Of a stretch of DNA of 64,000 nt, positions 24,151-36,073 are shown piece after piece (positions within the stretch are counted from its first letter, which is position 1; every line of letters begins with the position of its first letter). The stretch comes from Toxoplasma gondii ME49 (taxonomy: Eukaryota; Apicomplexa; Conoidasida; Eucoccidiorida; Sarcocystidae): the NCBI RefSeq assembly GCF_000006565.2, contig NC_031479.1, forward strand, positions 2,630,289 through 2,694,288. Direction: 5' to 3'. A program made the translations under genes and the position numbers. Under the pieces are notes generated by a model. That model was not told the origin of the DNA. It searched no databases and saw only the letters and a program-made list of their open reading frames with translations.

Positions 24151-26531
24151 TGTTGCAGTCAGCGAATGGACAGCACAATACAGGAACCGGTCGCTGAATA
24201 GATTGTTGATACGAGTTGGTGAGTTCCGGAATCGTACAAGGATTTATTTACCTTTACGGCCACTGGGCACTGGTGGGACCCACGAGTTGGGCCGTCGGTT
24301 CAGGTCTTGAAGCTCTTTGTTGACCGGATCCAGGTCTCATTGTCTTAGCGACGCATAGATAAGACGGCAATCGTGGAACTCGAGCCTCTTGAACGCCTTC
24401 TAAGATTGATCTGTCTGGGTCGCGTAGACGCCTGGTTCGTCCCCAGCTCTCTTTCGTTGCGTCACGAATGCAGTTTGTAGACCACAAACATATCAGTCGC
24501 GTACCGAGAACGGCTTGCCCTCATACCTCTGTAGACGACCGTTGTCATGATTCGTCTGTCGAGAGATGCTCATTCTTCTCGACGGGCCGATTCATTTTTC
24601 GCATGCCGAAGGATAAAAGATTTAGTGGCCGGGAACTCGCAGTGGTAACGTACGACAGCCGACAGAGTCTCACGCAGAGGAGAGGGACTTGTCAGTCGGC
24701 GTTCTCAAGGCCCAGCCTCCCTGACTCCCTTCCCCTCGGCCGCAAGTGCAGGTGCTTGCCGGCTTCATCCGGCGGTAGTTTCTGGTTTCTGTTATCCTTT
24801 TCCATGTTTTTAGCCTTCTTCGTGTTCCGCGGACGAGACAAGTAACTGCCGTCAGGACAGCCGAGAAGCTCGTGTGCTCCTCCAAGACTCTCGTTTGCTC
24901 ATGTTTCTCATGCAAAACGAAATGTAGCAAAGAACAAAGAAAATTGGGTTCGAGTTTGAGGGCGCTGATGGCTGCAAACGCGTGGCGAATGTGCATACGG
25001 GATGCGTCGGTTATTGGTTTAGCATTTCTCGTCTGTTACAAGGCCGCAGATGAGCTGAAACTCAGACAGTTTCATTTTTTCAGTTGTCATGCCGTTCCAG
25101 CAATGACGTTGAGAGTGTGGCATCGAGGGAAACATTCAGCTAAGCGTTGGAGTATCGTTTGACATGTAGCAATTGCAGTTCAGCGTCGCTCTTCTCTCTA
25201 ATGTCCTTTCCTGTTGAAGACGTTTTACAGTCCCGTGTTCTGGTCCAAAGTCTGAAAATTGTTTAACGCCGCACAATCTCGTAAATTTCGGTTAATAGGA
25301 GCCAGAAATCAACTGTATCGGCCGCGCTAAACAATAGTCTCCAACACTGCGAGAACAGCTTTAACACCGTCTTTTGGTTTCACATTTAAATTGCAGTTTT
25401 GCGTTATATTCAAGCAGAAACAATATAGTATTTCAGAAGCAAGGGCCGCGACCGAGAAACACTGTGAGACGCTGACTGGTGAGTGTGAAATCAATCAGCA
25501 AAGCCTGTATATCCACGCACGCGAGTCAATGTACCATATTTTAAATCCACCTACTTACATACAGAAAGTAGAGAATCTAATCTTCTGTTCGCTTTCGTTC
25601 CGCTGGTAACAGCTCACAGAAGCGACGAACGTCAGGCAAGACTTGACGAAGCGTCGCACATAAGAGTCATGAACGCATCAGTTTCCTCCCTTCGGAAGGC
25701 ACACTAGGCACGAGCCAAACAAGCGAAAGATTCAGCGCTCTCAGTTCCCAGAAGCCGTATGAAGCAAACTCGCTGGCGTCCTGTGGTCTCGATGGAAGTA
25801 CTGAGGACCCTTGTCCTATAGTAGAATGAAGAAAACGGGAAGGGAAGTAAGAGGGAAGATTTCTTAAGTAGTTGTTTTGTGTCACCTCTGCGGTAAATGT
25901 ACGGCAATTAGTTTCACAGAGACCGCATCGCCGGGTTCCTCGACATTTTTTCCGCCATCTATCCCGTTTCGTTCACTCTTAAAGTGTCTAGTGTGGCCTG
26001 TCGACTTTAAACGAAGAACTTCGTAAAGCAATGCATGAAAAAACAGACATCTCTGAGTCGCTGCTTAAGAACCCCGCAAAAAAGCAAAAGAGTGCCACGC
26101 TTTACTTGTGAGAGCCATATTGCGTTGAGGTGCCTCTGAATACCCACGCACGAGTCGTAAGGAAACATCTCAAAAGAAAAGAACTCGGCCACGGCTTACC
26201 ATTCATTCTGCTGTCTCGTCTCTAACTTTGTCGACCGCCAAAAACGCATAAGATGTTTCTGATGCAGGTCTAAGCTCTAGGGCAACGGTAACTATTTTGA
26301 ATACATAGGCTATTGCGACTCATCTAGCCGTTCGTCGTCAACACAGAAAAGTTGGGGGCAACGTGCTCATAAAGGAGGAGCTACACTTACGAACTTTAAG
26401 CTGCAATGTGTGAGGTTTCTCTGAATTACACAAGAAGCCAATGGGAACTAGATGTGGTAGTGTACAAGACAATAGGCATCCCTCTTTTCATCCCCCAATT
26501 CACGAGAGCCAGCAGGGCGACCCAAACGCCT

Positions 26532-26538
26532 TGCATGC
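26532..26538. promoter_or_regulatory. TGCATGC word, distal to the 27292 gene
   Basis: A perfect TGCATGC lies about 750 bases before the ATG at 27292. A second copy follows 193 bases downstream. Function is inferred only from the reported enrichment of the word in coccidian promoters. Confidence 0.25.
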
Positions 26539-26730
26539 GTCAGTTTCCTTTGTGGCGTCTACGCGCCAACACCACGAAATACTCCGGTGACTATCCATCT
26601 CAAGGGCGAAGAGACCCAGCCTCATAAACACAGAAAAAACAACTGTCCCCCGTTGACGACACAAGGGTCCTTCTAAAGGCGGCCTCGAAGGCCTGCAGCG
26701 AGCTGAATCTTTTCGATTGAATTTTCTGGC

Positions 26731-26737
26731 TGCATGC
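26731..26737. promoter_or_regulatory. TGCATGC word, proximal to the 27292 gene
   Basis: This perfect copy lies about 555 bases before the ATG at 27292. It overlaps the ATG at 26734, which begins the possible 5' exon noted for this region. Confidence 0.25.
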
Positions 26738-27291
26738 CCCAGTCGCTGGGACCTGAGGACATCGAGACTACCTTTTCTTTACCGGAACGCGGAGCCCCCA
26801 CAAACTCTGCTCTTCTTTCTCCATTCTTTCTCACTGAGGGAAAGTGTTTGGAGGTGAGTTCGCTCGACTGTTGTCGTTGCCGCTCTCCACCTCGTCTGCG
26901 AGAGTGGCTTCTCCGAGCTGCAGCGCACTGGACGAAGACAAAGGATGGACGGCTTCCCCTTCTTTCGCGTTCTCCCTCTCTTTTTAATGAGTCGTTCCCT
27001 GAGAAGAGAATTCTTCTGAGAAGGGCAGAGACTGTTCGCTGGACCAGATGAGTTGCTGCGTCGCTTCCTCGCGGTGAGGCGTGCACCCTCCGAGTTGACT
27101 CCAGGGTGAAGTCATCTTCAAGGCTTCAGGCACTCCGTGCTGTGGCGCTTTCCGTGACGATGCTTCCTCCCCAAGTCTGCTGAGTCATCTCCCCTGAAAT
27201 CGGACGATCTGGAACGCTTCTGTGCAGAAGCGGCCACTGCAAGCCGGATATTCTTGTTTCGACTGTGCACCCCCTCGCATCCGTTCACACG

Positions 27292-30200
27292 ATGCCAAGA
27301 GGCAGCCACAGAGGGGGAGTCTTCCCCGTCTCCGGCCTGACCTGGGGCATGAATCGGCCCTACCTGAAACGGGGACTCTACCAGCATCGGAGAGATCACA
27401 TTTTCACACCTCGCTGGGGAACGAGAACGGCAAATTTTAATCCATCTGCTCTGCCTGACGGCAGCACACGGAGATGGGAGAACGACGCCTTCAAAGCCTG
27501 GCCTCTATACGGTAGGTGAAGCAGGAGTTTTACACCTCGACCGGTCTAGGCGAGGACACCTGCGAAGCCCAAGCAATGTCTTGTAGGTCAGCGACAGCGA
27601 AGAACGAACGAAAAGGCTGTTTTTTGCATGCACTCCGCTCCAGGAACGGTGACGCGAAGAATCCGCTGGACAGCACTCGAGAGCGGAAATCACCGAAGAG
27701 GCTCAGACAGGGCCAGGGGAAAGGAAGGGAACTCCCAGAAAGAGAGTACCCTAGTTCTTGTACAGCCTCTGTGAAAATGCTGTTGTTTCAATGTACGCGG
27801 ACAACCGCCATACTTTTGAAAGCCTCGGCAAGCTCGACATGTGTGAGGACGAACCTGTGCTTGCATCCACGGTGGCGCGATGGCGACTGGGAGAGGAGAA
27901 CAGACAAGGAGGGAAGCATGTGAGGCGAGCAAAGGAAACTCGTCGACTATACACACCAGAGTTGACAGCAAACCTCCGTGGAGAGACAGACATGAGGCAG
28001 AAGAGCGATAGAGAACAAGAGACGCGAGAAGCACAGAGACAGACCACGCACGAGAGGATGCTTGAGGCAGGCGAAAGACTCTGTAGGATGGACCACTGTG
28101 TTCAGCGGAAGATGCGGAACGAGAAATACGAAAGTGTTGAATCAACTGCGACGGCGAGTCAAAAAGAAGACCGACAGAAAGGCTCTTGGATGTCTAGATG
28201 CGTTTCTCGCTTTCGCTGCTCTCGTTTTCCTTTACACGTTCATGCCAATCCCCGTCTTCTCGTTTCGCCGCTTCCCCTTATTCGATGCGACACTTGCAGG
28301 CCTTCCTCACCACGTCAAGCTCTACGCAGTGAACGAGGCGAGGTATCTCGTCCCTGCAGCTCGCTGTACAGCCGGTCCCGAGATTACTCAGTACATTCTC
28401 AATCAACTAGATCCTGGAGGAGCCGGGCGAAACTGCAGTGGCATCGGGAGACCGGATGTGCGGCTGCCGCTGGCGAAGCCTGTGAGGCACAGACCGTTTC
28501 CAGTCTCTCTCTCCTGCGTCTAGACAGACTTAAGAAGCATCTTGCGCATTTCCTGGCCTTCAGCGTCTAAGGAGAGAGAGAGAGCATCGGGATGGCCGTT
28601 TGGGATGGTGTGTAGCTTTCTGACACCGTGAAGACAGAGATTTTGAGGGAGAGCCAGTGCTCAGCTGTTTATCGATGTGTACTTCGTTATCCCAGTGTCA
28701 TCTGTGCCACGAAGATCGGGGCCTTTTCGCAGCCTGCCTACCGAGTTGCTTGCGTTTTTTTCTTCCAGTTTTCCCCACATGCGTTCAAGGACATTTGAGC
28801 GAAAGGCCGTGGCGTTGTGGCCATGAAATGCTCAGTGAAACTGGAATGGAACTGGAATGGAACTGGGATGGGGGATCCAGATTCCGTGAAGATGTGCGAA
28901 TCGCGCTTCTGTGTTTCTAGGCTGCCCCTTCGACGACTCACCTGCCTCGGCACCTCGTGCAGATCGCGCGCCATGTCATGGGTGAAGCGGGAGAGAAAGT
29001 TCGACGCAAGGCTCTCTCGTTTGCGTCGACTCTCTCCGATCAAGGATTCTCTCCCGATGTCTTCGATCCCTTTGGAACTCCGCTGTCAGAGCGCAGCCGG
29101 TAGGCGAAGAGCAAAGCGATGTCCTAGCGAAGGCGAGAAGCAGACGAGACTCGGCAACATGGACGAGAGAGGGGGAGACAGGTGCAAAATCAAATACGTC
29201 GTGGTCTGTCGGTTTATCGATCTTCACAATGACTGCACACTCCAAACAAGAATGTCTGCCAAGGCTCCTAACCGGGGAGTGACCACCGGCTTGATTTGCT
29301 TGTGAATCTTTTCTGTAAAGGAAACCACTACCCGAACTGCAATCAAAAGACTCTCTTTTCATACACACCGGTTATATCCCTGCAGCATGGGCAGTGTCCA
29401 TTGTCGTTTGAGTTCACAGAACATGCACCCGAGAGAATGTTGCAGCTTCGACTTTCGACAAAGAGTGGTGCCCAGCAACAGACGTGGAGGGAAAAAGCGT
29501 TTCTGGTCTCAAAGCAGAGAGGGTACGGGAGAAAGGGCAGAGCTTGAGTCCTGGGCTGTGCAAACGCCGGCTTCGTTCAGAAGCGGCAGAAATCGTGACG
29601 AGACTTCCAGACTTCGACTAGCGGCTTCTTGACACATTTCGCGGAACACAGTGGGGGCGCAGACTGCGCAGTTGCCGTCTGTCTGGATCCGCATTCCGGC
29701 GCTGGGGTCCTCTCAGGGTCTCCTCTCTCTTCAGGCTTTGCTCGGGTCCCAGACGCTGGGTAACTGTGTCTGACGGCAGACAGTCTCCGTGTGCAAGCTC
29801 CTGCGTTTCATGGAAAGGAGCCGCGACTCCTCGGTCTGCGCATCAGCCCTGTTCGTCCCTCGGGGTTCCGCATCCTCAGTGTGCTTGGAATTCTCAAGAC
29901 ATTCGTGGTTCACGGTTTACTATCGTTGAGAACGAAGGTTGAAAGGTTACGACCATTGACAGTTACGGCTAGGATTAACGATTGATGACCAATACGAGGT
30001 TGGCGTTTGCCACCCAGGACAATTATGGGAGCCAGAAGTGAGCACCCAGGACAACTGCGGTCTCGCGTTTCGTGCCTGGGGTTTTACGTTGCCGTCCCGG
30101 ATACTCATTCTCGTTTGTTTCTCTCTCTGCTTCCTTCGCCTCTTCTCAGAATAAAGCGGCTGTACAACCTCGTCTGTGAGGCGGATTCATGGAGAGTCAA

Positions 30201-31971
30201 GCCCGACTCGCGAGGCGGGAAGGGCAGTGTCCCTGCAGAGGCTGTTAATGCGTTTCCTTTCGTCGACGAGAAGGCTGCACTTGTCCGCGACCTTCCGCTT
30301 GCAGAAATCCTTTATTCTCGCCACACCCATCGCCTGCAAAGCCGTCGACATCCGTTCTGGATTGACATGGGCTACAAGAAACGCATAGTGCGAATTCCCT
30401 ACCTCTATAGGTAAGTACAGGAGGACTTAGTCCCGAAGAGGCTTTTCTTCGCCACGTTGACATTCATTTCTCGACCTCTCTGTTCCTCTTGCCTTCTGCA
30501 CATGTTTCTAAATCTGCCTCAGGACTGTGTGAACCAAGACCATCTGGGGGCCGTCTTCTCTCACGACTGTGTAGGCAGGTGTTGCGTACATTCCATGACA
30601 TCTGACCGGCGGTTTTTGAGTTTCGTAACAAGTTCTAGACTCCCGTCTAGCCATTGCATGCATGGGGGACGTCGGGGTGGCGTTGAGGCCAGAATGACCG
30701 ACGCGGATGTCGGCTCACCTCAACGCCGTAGGCTAGGGGACTCCCCCTCATGTCCTTGTGTGACATAGCCAGTGAGAAGTAGACTGTAGTTCGTAGGGTG
30801 ATGCAGCAAACCACGTGGAGTTCCTCCAGGATGACATTTCGGCTGTTTGACCTCTTTTGCACAGGGTTCGTTTTTGTGTTCATCTCGGATTGCATGCAGG
30901 CGTCGTGTGGCGAAGGAAGAAGCTCAGGAAAGAGAGTTTGGTCTCTCCCGCGCGCACGGGTCTCCACTGTGAGGTGGTGCGTTGTGAGATGGGCGTTTTG
31001 CCTTTCTTCTTGCCTTCTCGCGGTCCTTTCCACCGCGACTTCGTTCGGCTTTTCTCTTCTGTCTGGGAAAGATGCTTCCTGGCTCTTTTGTTGCTTTGGC
31101 ATTCCCTGAAAACTCTGGCCTCCGACGAAATCTGTTCCAGGAGCAGGGTCGACAGTGCAACTATAACGACGTAATTAATATACAGTCGCGGCAGCAGTGG
31201 TTAAACTGTAGAGGACTCGAGTTGTCTCCCCGGCGAACACTCTGAAAAAAAGCACCTAGTATTTCAGGAGTCCCAGATACACCCCAAAGTCGTTTTTCGC
31301 ATTCCGTTTGACATTTCTTCTTGTAACTGGGTTTCTACGGTAAACCCAAGCCTCGCACACCTGCTGTCTGAAACTGAAGCCAAGAAGTCTGCTCGTCTAA
31401 ACGACACGGAAAAGGCTTGAACGTCTGCGTTCTCCTGACGTCTTGTAACCGCAAGTTCGGTTTACGGCGACGAGACAGTTCAAAGGGCATCAAATAAGTT
31501 CTGGGTTTGGTGAGACACGCGAACGAAGCTGCGATGAAAGAAGACGGTCCGTCTGTCCGCACATGAGACGATGCACACAATTCACGAATTCCACCCGCAG
31601 TGCAGCGCAGCATGCGCGATTGCCCCGAAAAGAACTGAAAAGCGAGAATCCCTGTTACAGGTGGGAAACGGGGCATTTTATGTTTGTATAAACATCCCTC
31701 ACTAACGCAGTGTATTCCCCGAGAGCGTGCCCGCCTGCTTTGTAGATCCGAGTTCTCGCCAGCTGGCAGCTAGAATCTCTGCCAACACTCAACAGACCGT
31801 CACAACATTCCTCCATCGCCGACGTATCACTTTTCCAGGAACGTATGCAACCTCAAGGGAGACGCGTCCCCCCGCCGTCTCTCTTCAAACGCAATGACGA
31901 CGAGAGACTGCTTTCCTCCACTGCCCATCAGAGCCTCTCCAGGTGAGGCCGCACCCCCACAGTGTGTGTAA
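27292..31971 (+). CDS. Unknown basic protein of about 310 residues, five exons
   Basis: I do not recognise this family. Five exons join in phase: 27292-27511, 28300-28481, 28963-29099, 30150-30410 and 31839-31971. The frame stays open throughout and ends at TAA. The joined protein has well-mixed, non-repetitive composition, unlike the low-complexity inserts elsewhere, which suggests a conserved fold. Notable pieces are HIFTPRWGTRTANFNP near residue 37, LPHHVKLYAVNEARYLVPA near 75, the helix-like VMGEAGEKVRRKALSFA near 140 and HPFWIDMGYKKRIVRIPYLY near 250. It is rich in Arg and Tyr, lacks membrane segments and begins with a basic stretch. A mitochondrial protein, such as a lineage-specific ribosomal or respiratory-complex subunit, would fit, but this is only inference. 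The donor closing exon 2 (CCT/GTGAGG) is the weakest join. Confidence 0.62.
28839..28871 (+). repeat. Three tandem 11-bp units in an intron
   Basis: AACTGGAATGG occurs twice, followed by AACTGGGATGG with one change. It lies in the second intron of the 27292 gene, about 90 bases before exon 3. An 11-bp period would shift a reading frame, which supports the noncoding assignment. Confidence 0.8.
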
Positions 31972-32383
31972 AGCCCTCAAGCGTTCTTTCGATTTCCGCT
32001 TTTCACCTCCCTCCCCCCGGTTCGCTTCCTCACCACCCTGCCCTCTTTATCTGCGCTGGGTCATCCGATATGAGGCAGACGTTTCAACATCTCTTCACAA
32101 CATAGAAGGTTAAGTTGCATCGCGTTCAATCTTTACACTGGATGCGTCTTAATGTTAACTTGCCACAGACCGTTGGACAGAAGAGAATAAAAAAAAACGT
32201 AACTCCGTTCATGTAAATCGAACGAGTCTTCACAGAGAAGCAGTTTGCCCCTCTTGAAAAACATCCTCTACCGCTGTCGAAGATCCCTGAATCGGCCGCG
32301 TCCAGCTGTTGCTCGTACCTCTTGCTCTTTTTCACCCTGCACTTCACATTTCTTGAGATCGCATCTGCATGCGTTTTCGCTCG
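31972..32383. other. Short convergent intergenic region
   Basis: The 27292 gene (+) and RRP40 (-) converge here. These 412 bases must hold both 3' untranslated regions. I see no open frame of note and no clear terminator-like structure. Confidence 0.6.
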
Positions 32384-34688
32384 CTACGATTCTTGCCGTT
32401 TAGACACGAGAGTGTTGATGATCGCCTGCATCACGTGTCTCTCCTTGCCGTAGCATGCAACTAAAATGTTACCAATGAGAATCGCGTCGCCGGCATCCTT
32501 GGCGCGAATCCACACGCGGCCGTTCGCTCCCGAAGCGATTTCGAATGCAAGTCTCTCCCCGAGACTCTCGAGCAGAAAACAATGAGGCGAAGAGAGGCTG
32601 AGTTCGGGGAACACAGGTTCACACATACGCAAAGAGAAGGTCACACGCATCTGCACATAAGTATACATTAGAATAGAGAGACCGACGGACAGATAAACAG
32701 ATGCAACAGCAGAGAGGACGACACAGATGTGGTGATCAAGAACAGAGGTAGACAGGTAGACCGCTAGACATACAGATAGGCAGATCGGCAGAGAGGCGAA
32801 GAGATAGGTCGACGGGCAGATTCGTGGTAGATACACAGGCGGACATCGGCCCTGCAGGTGCAGCGTTCGTTTCCTTCAGAGTGTTCGAACCTGATGGCGA
32901 GAGGCGCGGGAACATCGAGAACGAAGCCACCCTCAAGTTCGCCAAGGAGCTTTTCTTGAGAAGTCCACGATTTCTTGCAGTTGGGGTCTATGCAAGTGAG
33001 CTCAGCGCCCAGCTCAGGCGACGCTCTCTCTACTCGACAGAGAATCAAACTTCCGCGACGCAGCTCCGGTTTGTGCCGACGTGTAGCTCCCTCGAAGCTC
33101 GACACCAGAGGCAGCGACCCGTCGCCGCGAGCGCGAATGTTCACCTAAAAGAAACAACAGGTGCGTTGTCACAAAGGAAAGCAGCCGTGAGAGGCGTCTC
33201 GGAAGCGGATGCAACTCAGAGCGTCAGGCGTTTTGTAGGAAGAGAGAAGAAACGCAGAAATGCAGAAACAACACAGAGCGGAAGGCGTCAGAGACGCGCG
33301 ACGAAGAGAGAAGGACGAGCGAAGAGAGAAGCGACGGGGAAAAAATGGGAGAAGAAGAAAAGAGATCGTCAGGCGGAGCCAGATGAATCACAAGAACGAA
33401 GCCGGTACACATCGAATCTGTGAGACTGGCTAAAGGATTACTCGAACAACAAATTTGAGGTGAAGAGCCTTAATAGGCGAGCAAGGCTCGAGTAAGGAGA
33501 CAAAACATCCTCCAGAACAGGAAGGAGAAGTACCATGAGAAGCATGATGCGCCGGAGACAACCCCGTTGGACAGAAACTACTGTTGAGACAGGGAGAGAA
33601 AGAAACACACTGGAGACGGAGGTGACAGCGAAAGTGAGAGAGAGAAAACGAAGACTAAAACGAGAAAGAAACGACGCAGGAGAGATCGAGAAAAAAGATA
33701 CAACCCCGCGGGCCAACCGACACCAGCTTTCACGCGTAAAAGTGAGAAACATGGAACGCGAAGACCATTCGCCAGCGGCGCCAAGCAAAGGAAACGCGTA
33801 AAAGGACGCCTGACAAAGGGAGACTACAGAAGTCTACTCATTCGTCGTACACGACTTCGAAAAGAATACTTTCCTCTAGCACTAAATCCCTGAACAACGA
33901 GATGGGAGACCCTGTGCGTTTTCTGTTTGTCTCTCTGTGGCCCCATCGAAATCCCAGAGACGAAGAACAACGGTGTCAAAGAAAGACTCCTTGGAACATA
34001 AAAAAATCAGGTGTCAAGAAGGTAGAAGCCGCACACGGTTTGTGTAAGTGTGATGTCCATTTGTGCATCTAAGATGATGGGTTTTCTCGCTAGCTTCCAG
34101 GCTGAATGTCCCGCATCCTTGAACCATTATTGTGCCTGAGTTAATGTTCAACGTGTAGCTAGAGAAGAAGCAGCAGATTGTGATTTCAAACTGGTGCATG
34201 CCCCAATTCCTTCGTCCTCTTGTGCTTGCCCCTGCGCAGCACCCGAGAACTCTATGACGTTACAGTTATTTAACTCCCGCTGGGATGCGTCTCTTTGGAA
34301 CATGCTTTCCTTCCTTTCTCTCGCGCACCGTGTAGGCCTCATTTTTCTTTCCGGAGACGATGCCCACAACGACGTCGCCTTCTACAGGCTCGTAGCGTTT
34401 CTGGCTTCCCCGAATATATGACGGAGAATACGGATAGAGAGGCGAGCTCTCGACAAAGGCACAGGGAGCAGAGGCTGTGAGTTCTCGAGACCCTGCAGAC
34501 GCGCAGCGTGCCGCTGCAGCGACAGGAGAAGAGAAATCAAATTGTTCTTCTACTTGAGACAATCGCTCGATAGCGCGCCTCGACTCTGACGGAGAAGCCG
34601 AGGGGACAATCCGAAGCAACATGTCTCCGGGCAAAAACACTGCAGGGGAAGATGGACCTGAGGAGGCCCCCGCAGGCGTCGGAGCCAT
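32384..34688 (-). CDS. RRP40: RRP40, RNA exosome cap subunit (S1 and KH domains)
   Basis: RRP40 (EXOSC3) is one of three S1/KH proteins capping the nine-subunit RNA exosome ring, and guides RNA to the attached nucleases in nucleus and cytoplasm. Three exons on the minus strand join in phase: 34329-34688, 32891-33144 and 32384-32564, giving 264 residues against 275 in human. The N-terminal domain has FLPGDMLLRIV at residue 18. The S1 domain follows with QKRYEPVEGDVVVGIV near 97, then FEGATRRHKPELRRG and ELTCIDP. The C-terminal KH domain has LAFEIASGANGRVWIRAK, with the GxNGR-W signature of the RRP40 family. The long first intron (1184 bp) falls inside the S1 domain. The region before 34688 is shared head to head with METTL18. 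The start is the ATG just before the domain; upstream frame is open but low-complexity. Confidence 0.95.
32640..32830 (-). repeat. Degenerate CTATCTGTC-type intronic repeat
   Basis: Read along the RRP40 transcript, this second-intron stretch is made of CTATCTGTC-like words similar to those at 18190-18350 on the other strand. It produces false open frames rich in Leu, Ser, Tyr and Val. Confidence 0.7.
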
Positions 34689-36073
34689 CAGAAAGCGGAA
34701 AAAGGAGACAGAGAGACAAACACCGGGAGGGCAGACGGGTAGGGCAGACGAGGAGGGGAAGTCAGGAGGGGAAGTCCGAGAAATCAACAGGGTAAGGGAG
34801 AGGTCAAGCAGCACAGCGAGAGCGAGAGAGACAGACGGTGACAGACAGAGAGGTGGACGAGAGAAACGGCCCAAGCAGGAGAAAGGGAGACTGGCTAAGA
34901 CGAAGAGCAGAGGAAGGAAACACGAAAAGCAGCAGGGTGGTTCACTGGAGGGGCGGTAGCGAATCAATAGGAGACACGAAGACAGAGAAGAAAAAAGCTG
35001 AAGAGACTGTCGTAGAGATAACGAGATTATTCTCTCTTTGCCATGGCGATTCACGAGGGCGTTTGCCTTTGCGATAGGAAACGAGTCAACAGGACGAGAA
35101 AAAAGGCGCTTAAAAGGTGAAGGTAAGCAGGGGAGGAAAAGGAGACTGACGCCAAAAGAAAATTGATGCTCCTGGGTGCGCAACTTGGTCGAACGCCTCC
35201 GTTGTTGGGAAACACTTTCAACAACAATGAAAAGCATGGGGCAATGCGTTAAACGCAGCACGACCTGAAAAACCTGGAACCGTGCCTGTCGAGAACTCCA
35301 TCGAGAACTCCATATTGTGGAGTGGCGCGATGAGTCGCCAGAAAATTAACAAACTTAAAAAAATACGTTTTCCTTTTCTCTCAGAAGCGGAGACAGAAGA
35401 AGCGCTGCCTAGAAGCCGTCCGAGCGAATGCAAATCGCGGTAGTCGCGCCCGCATGCGGTTATTTCCATCAATATCGACAGGAGACAAGAACATCGAGAT
35501 GCTGTCTGCCGTCTCTTCTCGTCTGTTTCAGTCACTTTCCTCTTTTCTCCTCTCACCTCGGATTGGAGCGCATTCAAAAACTCACTGAAAAGAGATCGTC
35601 TCTTCGCCGTACCCTCGCGGTGAGAGAGAACAGCGATAACTCGTAGGCAGGAAGAAGTATGTTTCTCATGCACTTTGCTTCGGATTTCTTGTTCCGATTA
35701 CGGTGTGTCGATTGCCGCTCGTGGCTTGACCTAGTCAGTTCGCTCTCTCTTCCCCTGTTTTTCCGACTCTCTGTGTTGTTGCCAGCAACGTCATCGAACG
35801 CATCTTCTTCGTCTCTGGGCGGCTCTCTCGCGCTGCCCTCAGTCTCTCCATCTTCGTCATCTCATTCAGAGGAAAGAGAAGTCACTTTTTCGCTTGTTCC
35901 CACCCTACCGTCTCTCCTTCCAAATCTCGACGAAGCCATCTTTCTTGTCTCCTTGTTTGTTCTCATTCTTTTCTTTTCGTATCCTTCCTCTGTCTCCCTG
36001 CCATCCTTCCTGGTCGTTTCTGTCTCCTCCCTCGTCTCTGTCTTCTCTTTCGACTTCCAGCCTCCCTCTTACC
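34689..36073. other. Divergent promoter region between RRP40 and METTL18
   Basis: These 1385 bases separate the start codons of two genes read in opposite directions, so both promoters and 5' untranslated regions lie here. The half next to RRP40 is purine-rich on +, that is pyrimidine-rich along its transcript. The half next to METTL18 is pyrimidine-rich on +. A direct repeat of CGAGAACTCCAT occurs twice in a row near 35289. Long open frames across the region are low-complexity by-products of this base skew. Confidence 0.6.

Larger units (their letters stand above)
24151..27291. other. Intergenic region upstream of the unknown gene at 27292
   Basis: Over 3 kb shows no exon that meets my tests. 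The best candidate is an ATG at 26734 opening 40 codons up to a good donor (GAG/GTGAGT at 26853), which could be a 5' exon of the next gene; but I found no acceptor with matching phase. An antisense frame covers 26673-27086. TGCATGC words lie at 26532 and 26731. The first 300 bases probably hold the 3' untranslated region of the TPR gene. Confidence 0.45.

Noticed and set aside
32384..32836. 150-codon minus-strand frame read as one exon
   Set aside because: Only the last 60 codons belong to RRP40. The first part is intronic repeat, and the phase across 32891/32564 supports splicing.
33535..33801. 88-codon plus-strand basic frame
   Set aside because: It lies in the first intron of RRP40 on the other strand and reflects purine-rich sequence.
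34689..35261. N-terminal extension of RRP40 to 35261
   Set aside because: The extension is low-complexity Leu/Ser-rich sequence from pyrimidine skew. The ATG at 34688 gives a protein of the usual RRP40 length.
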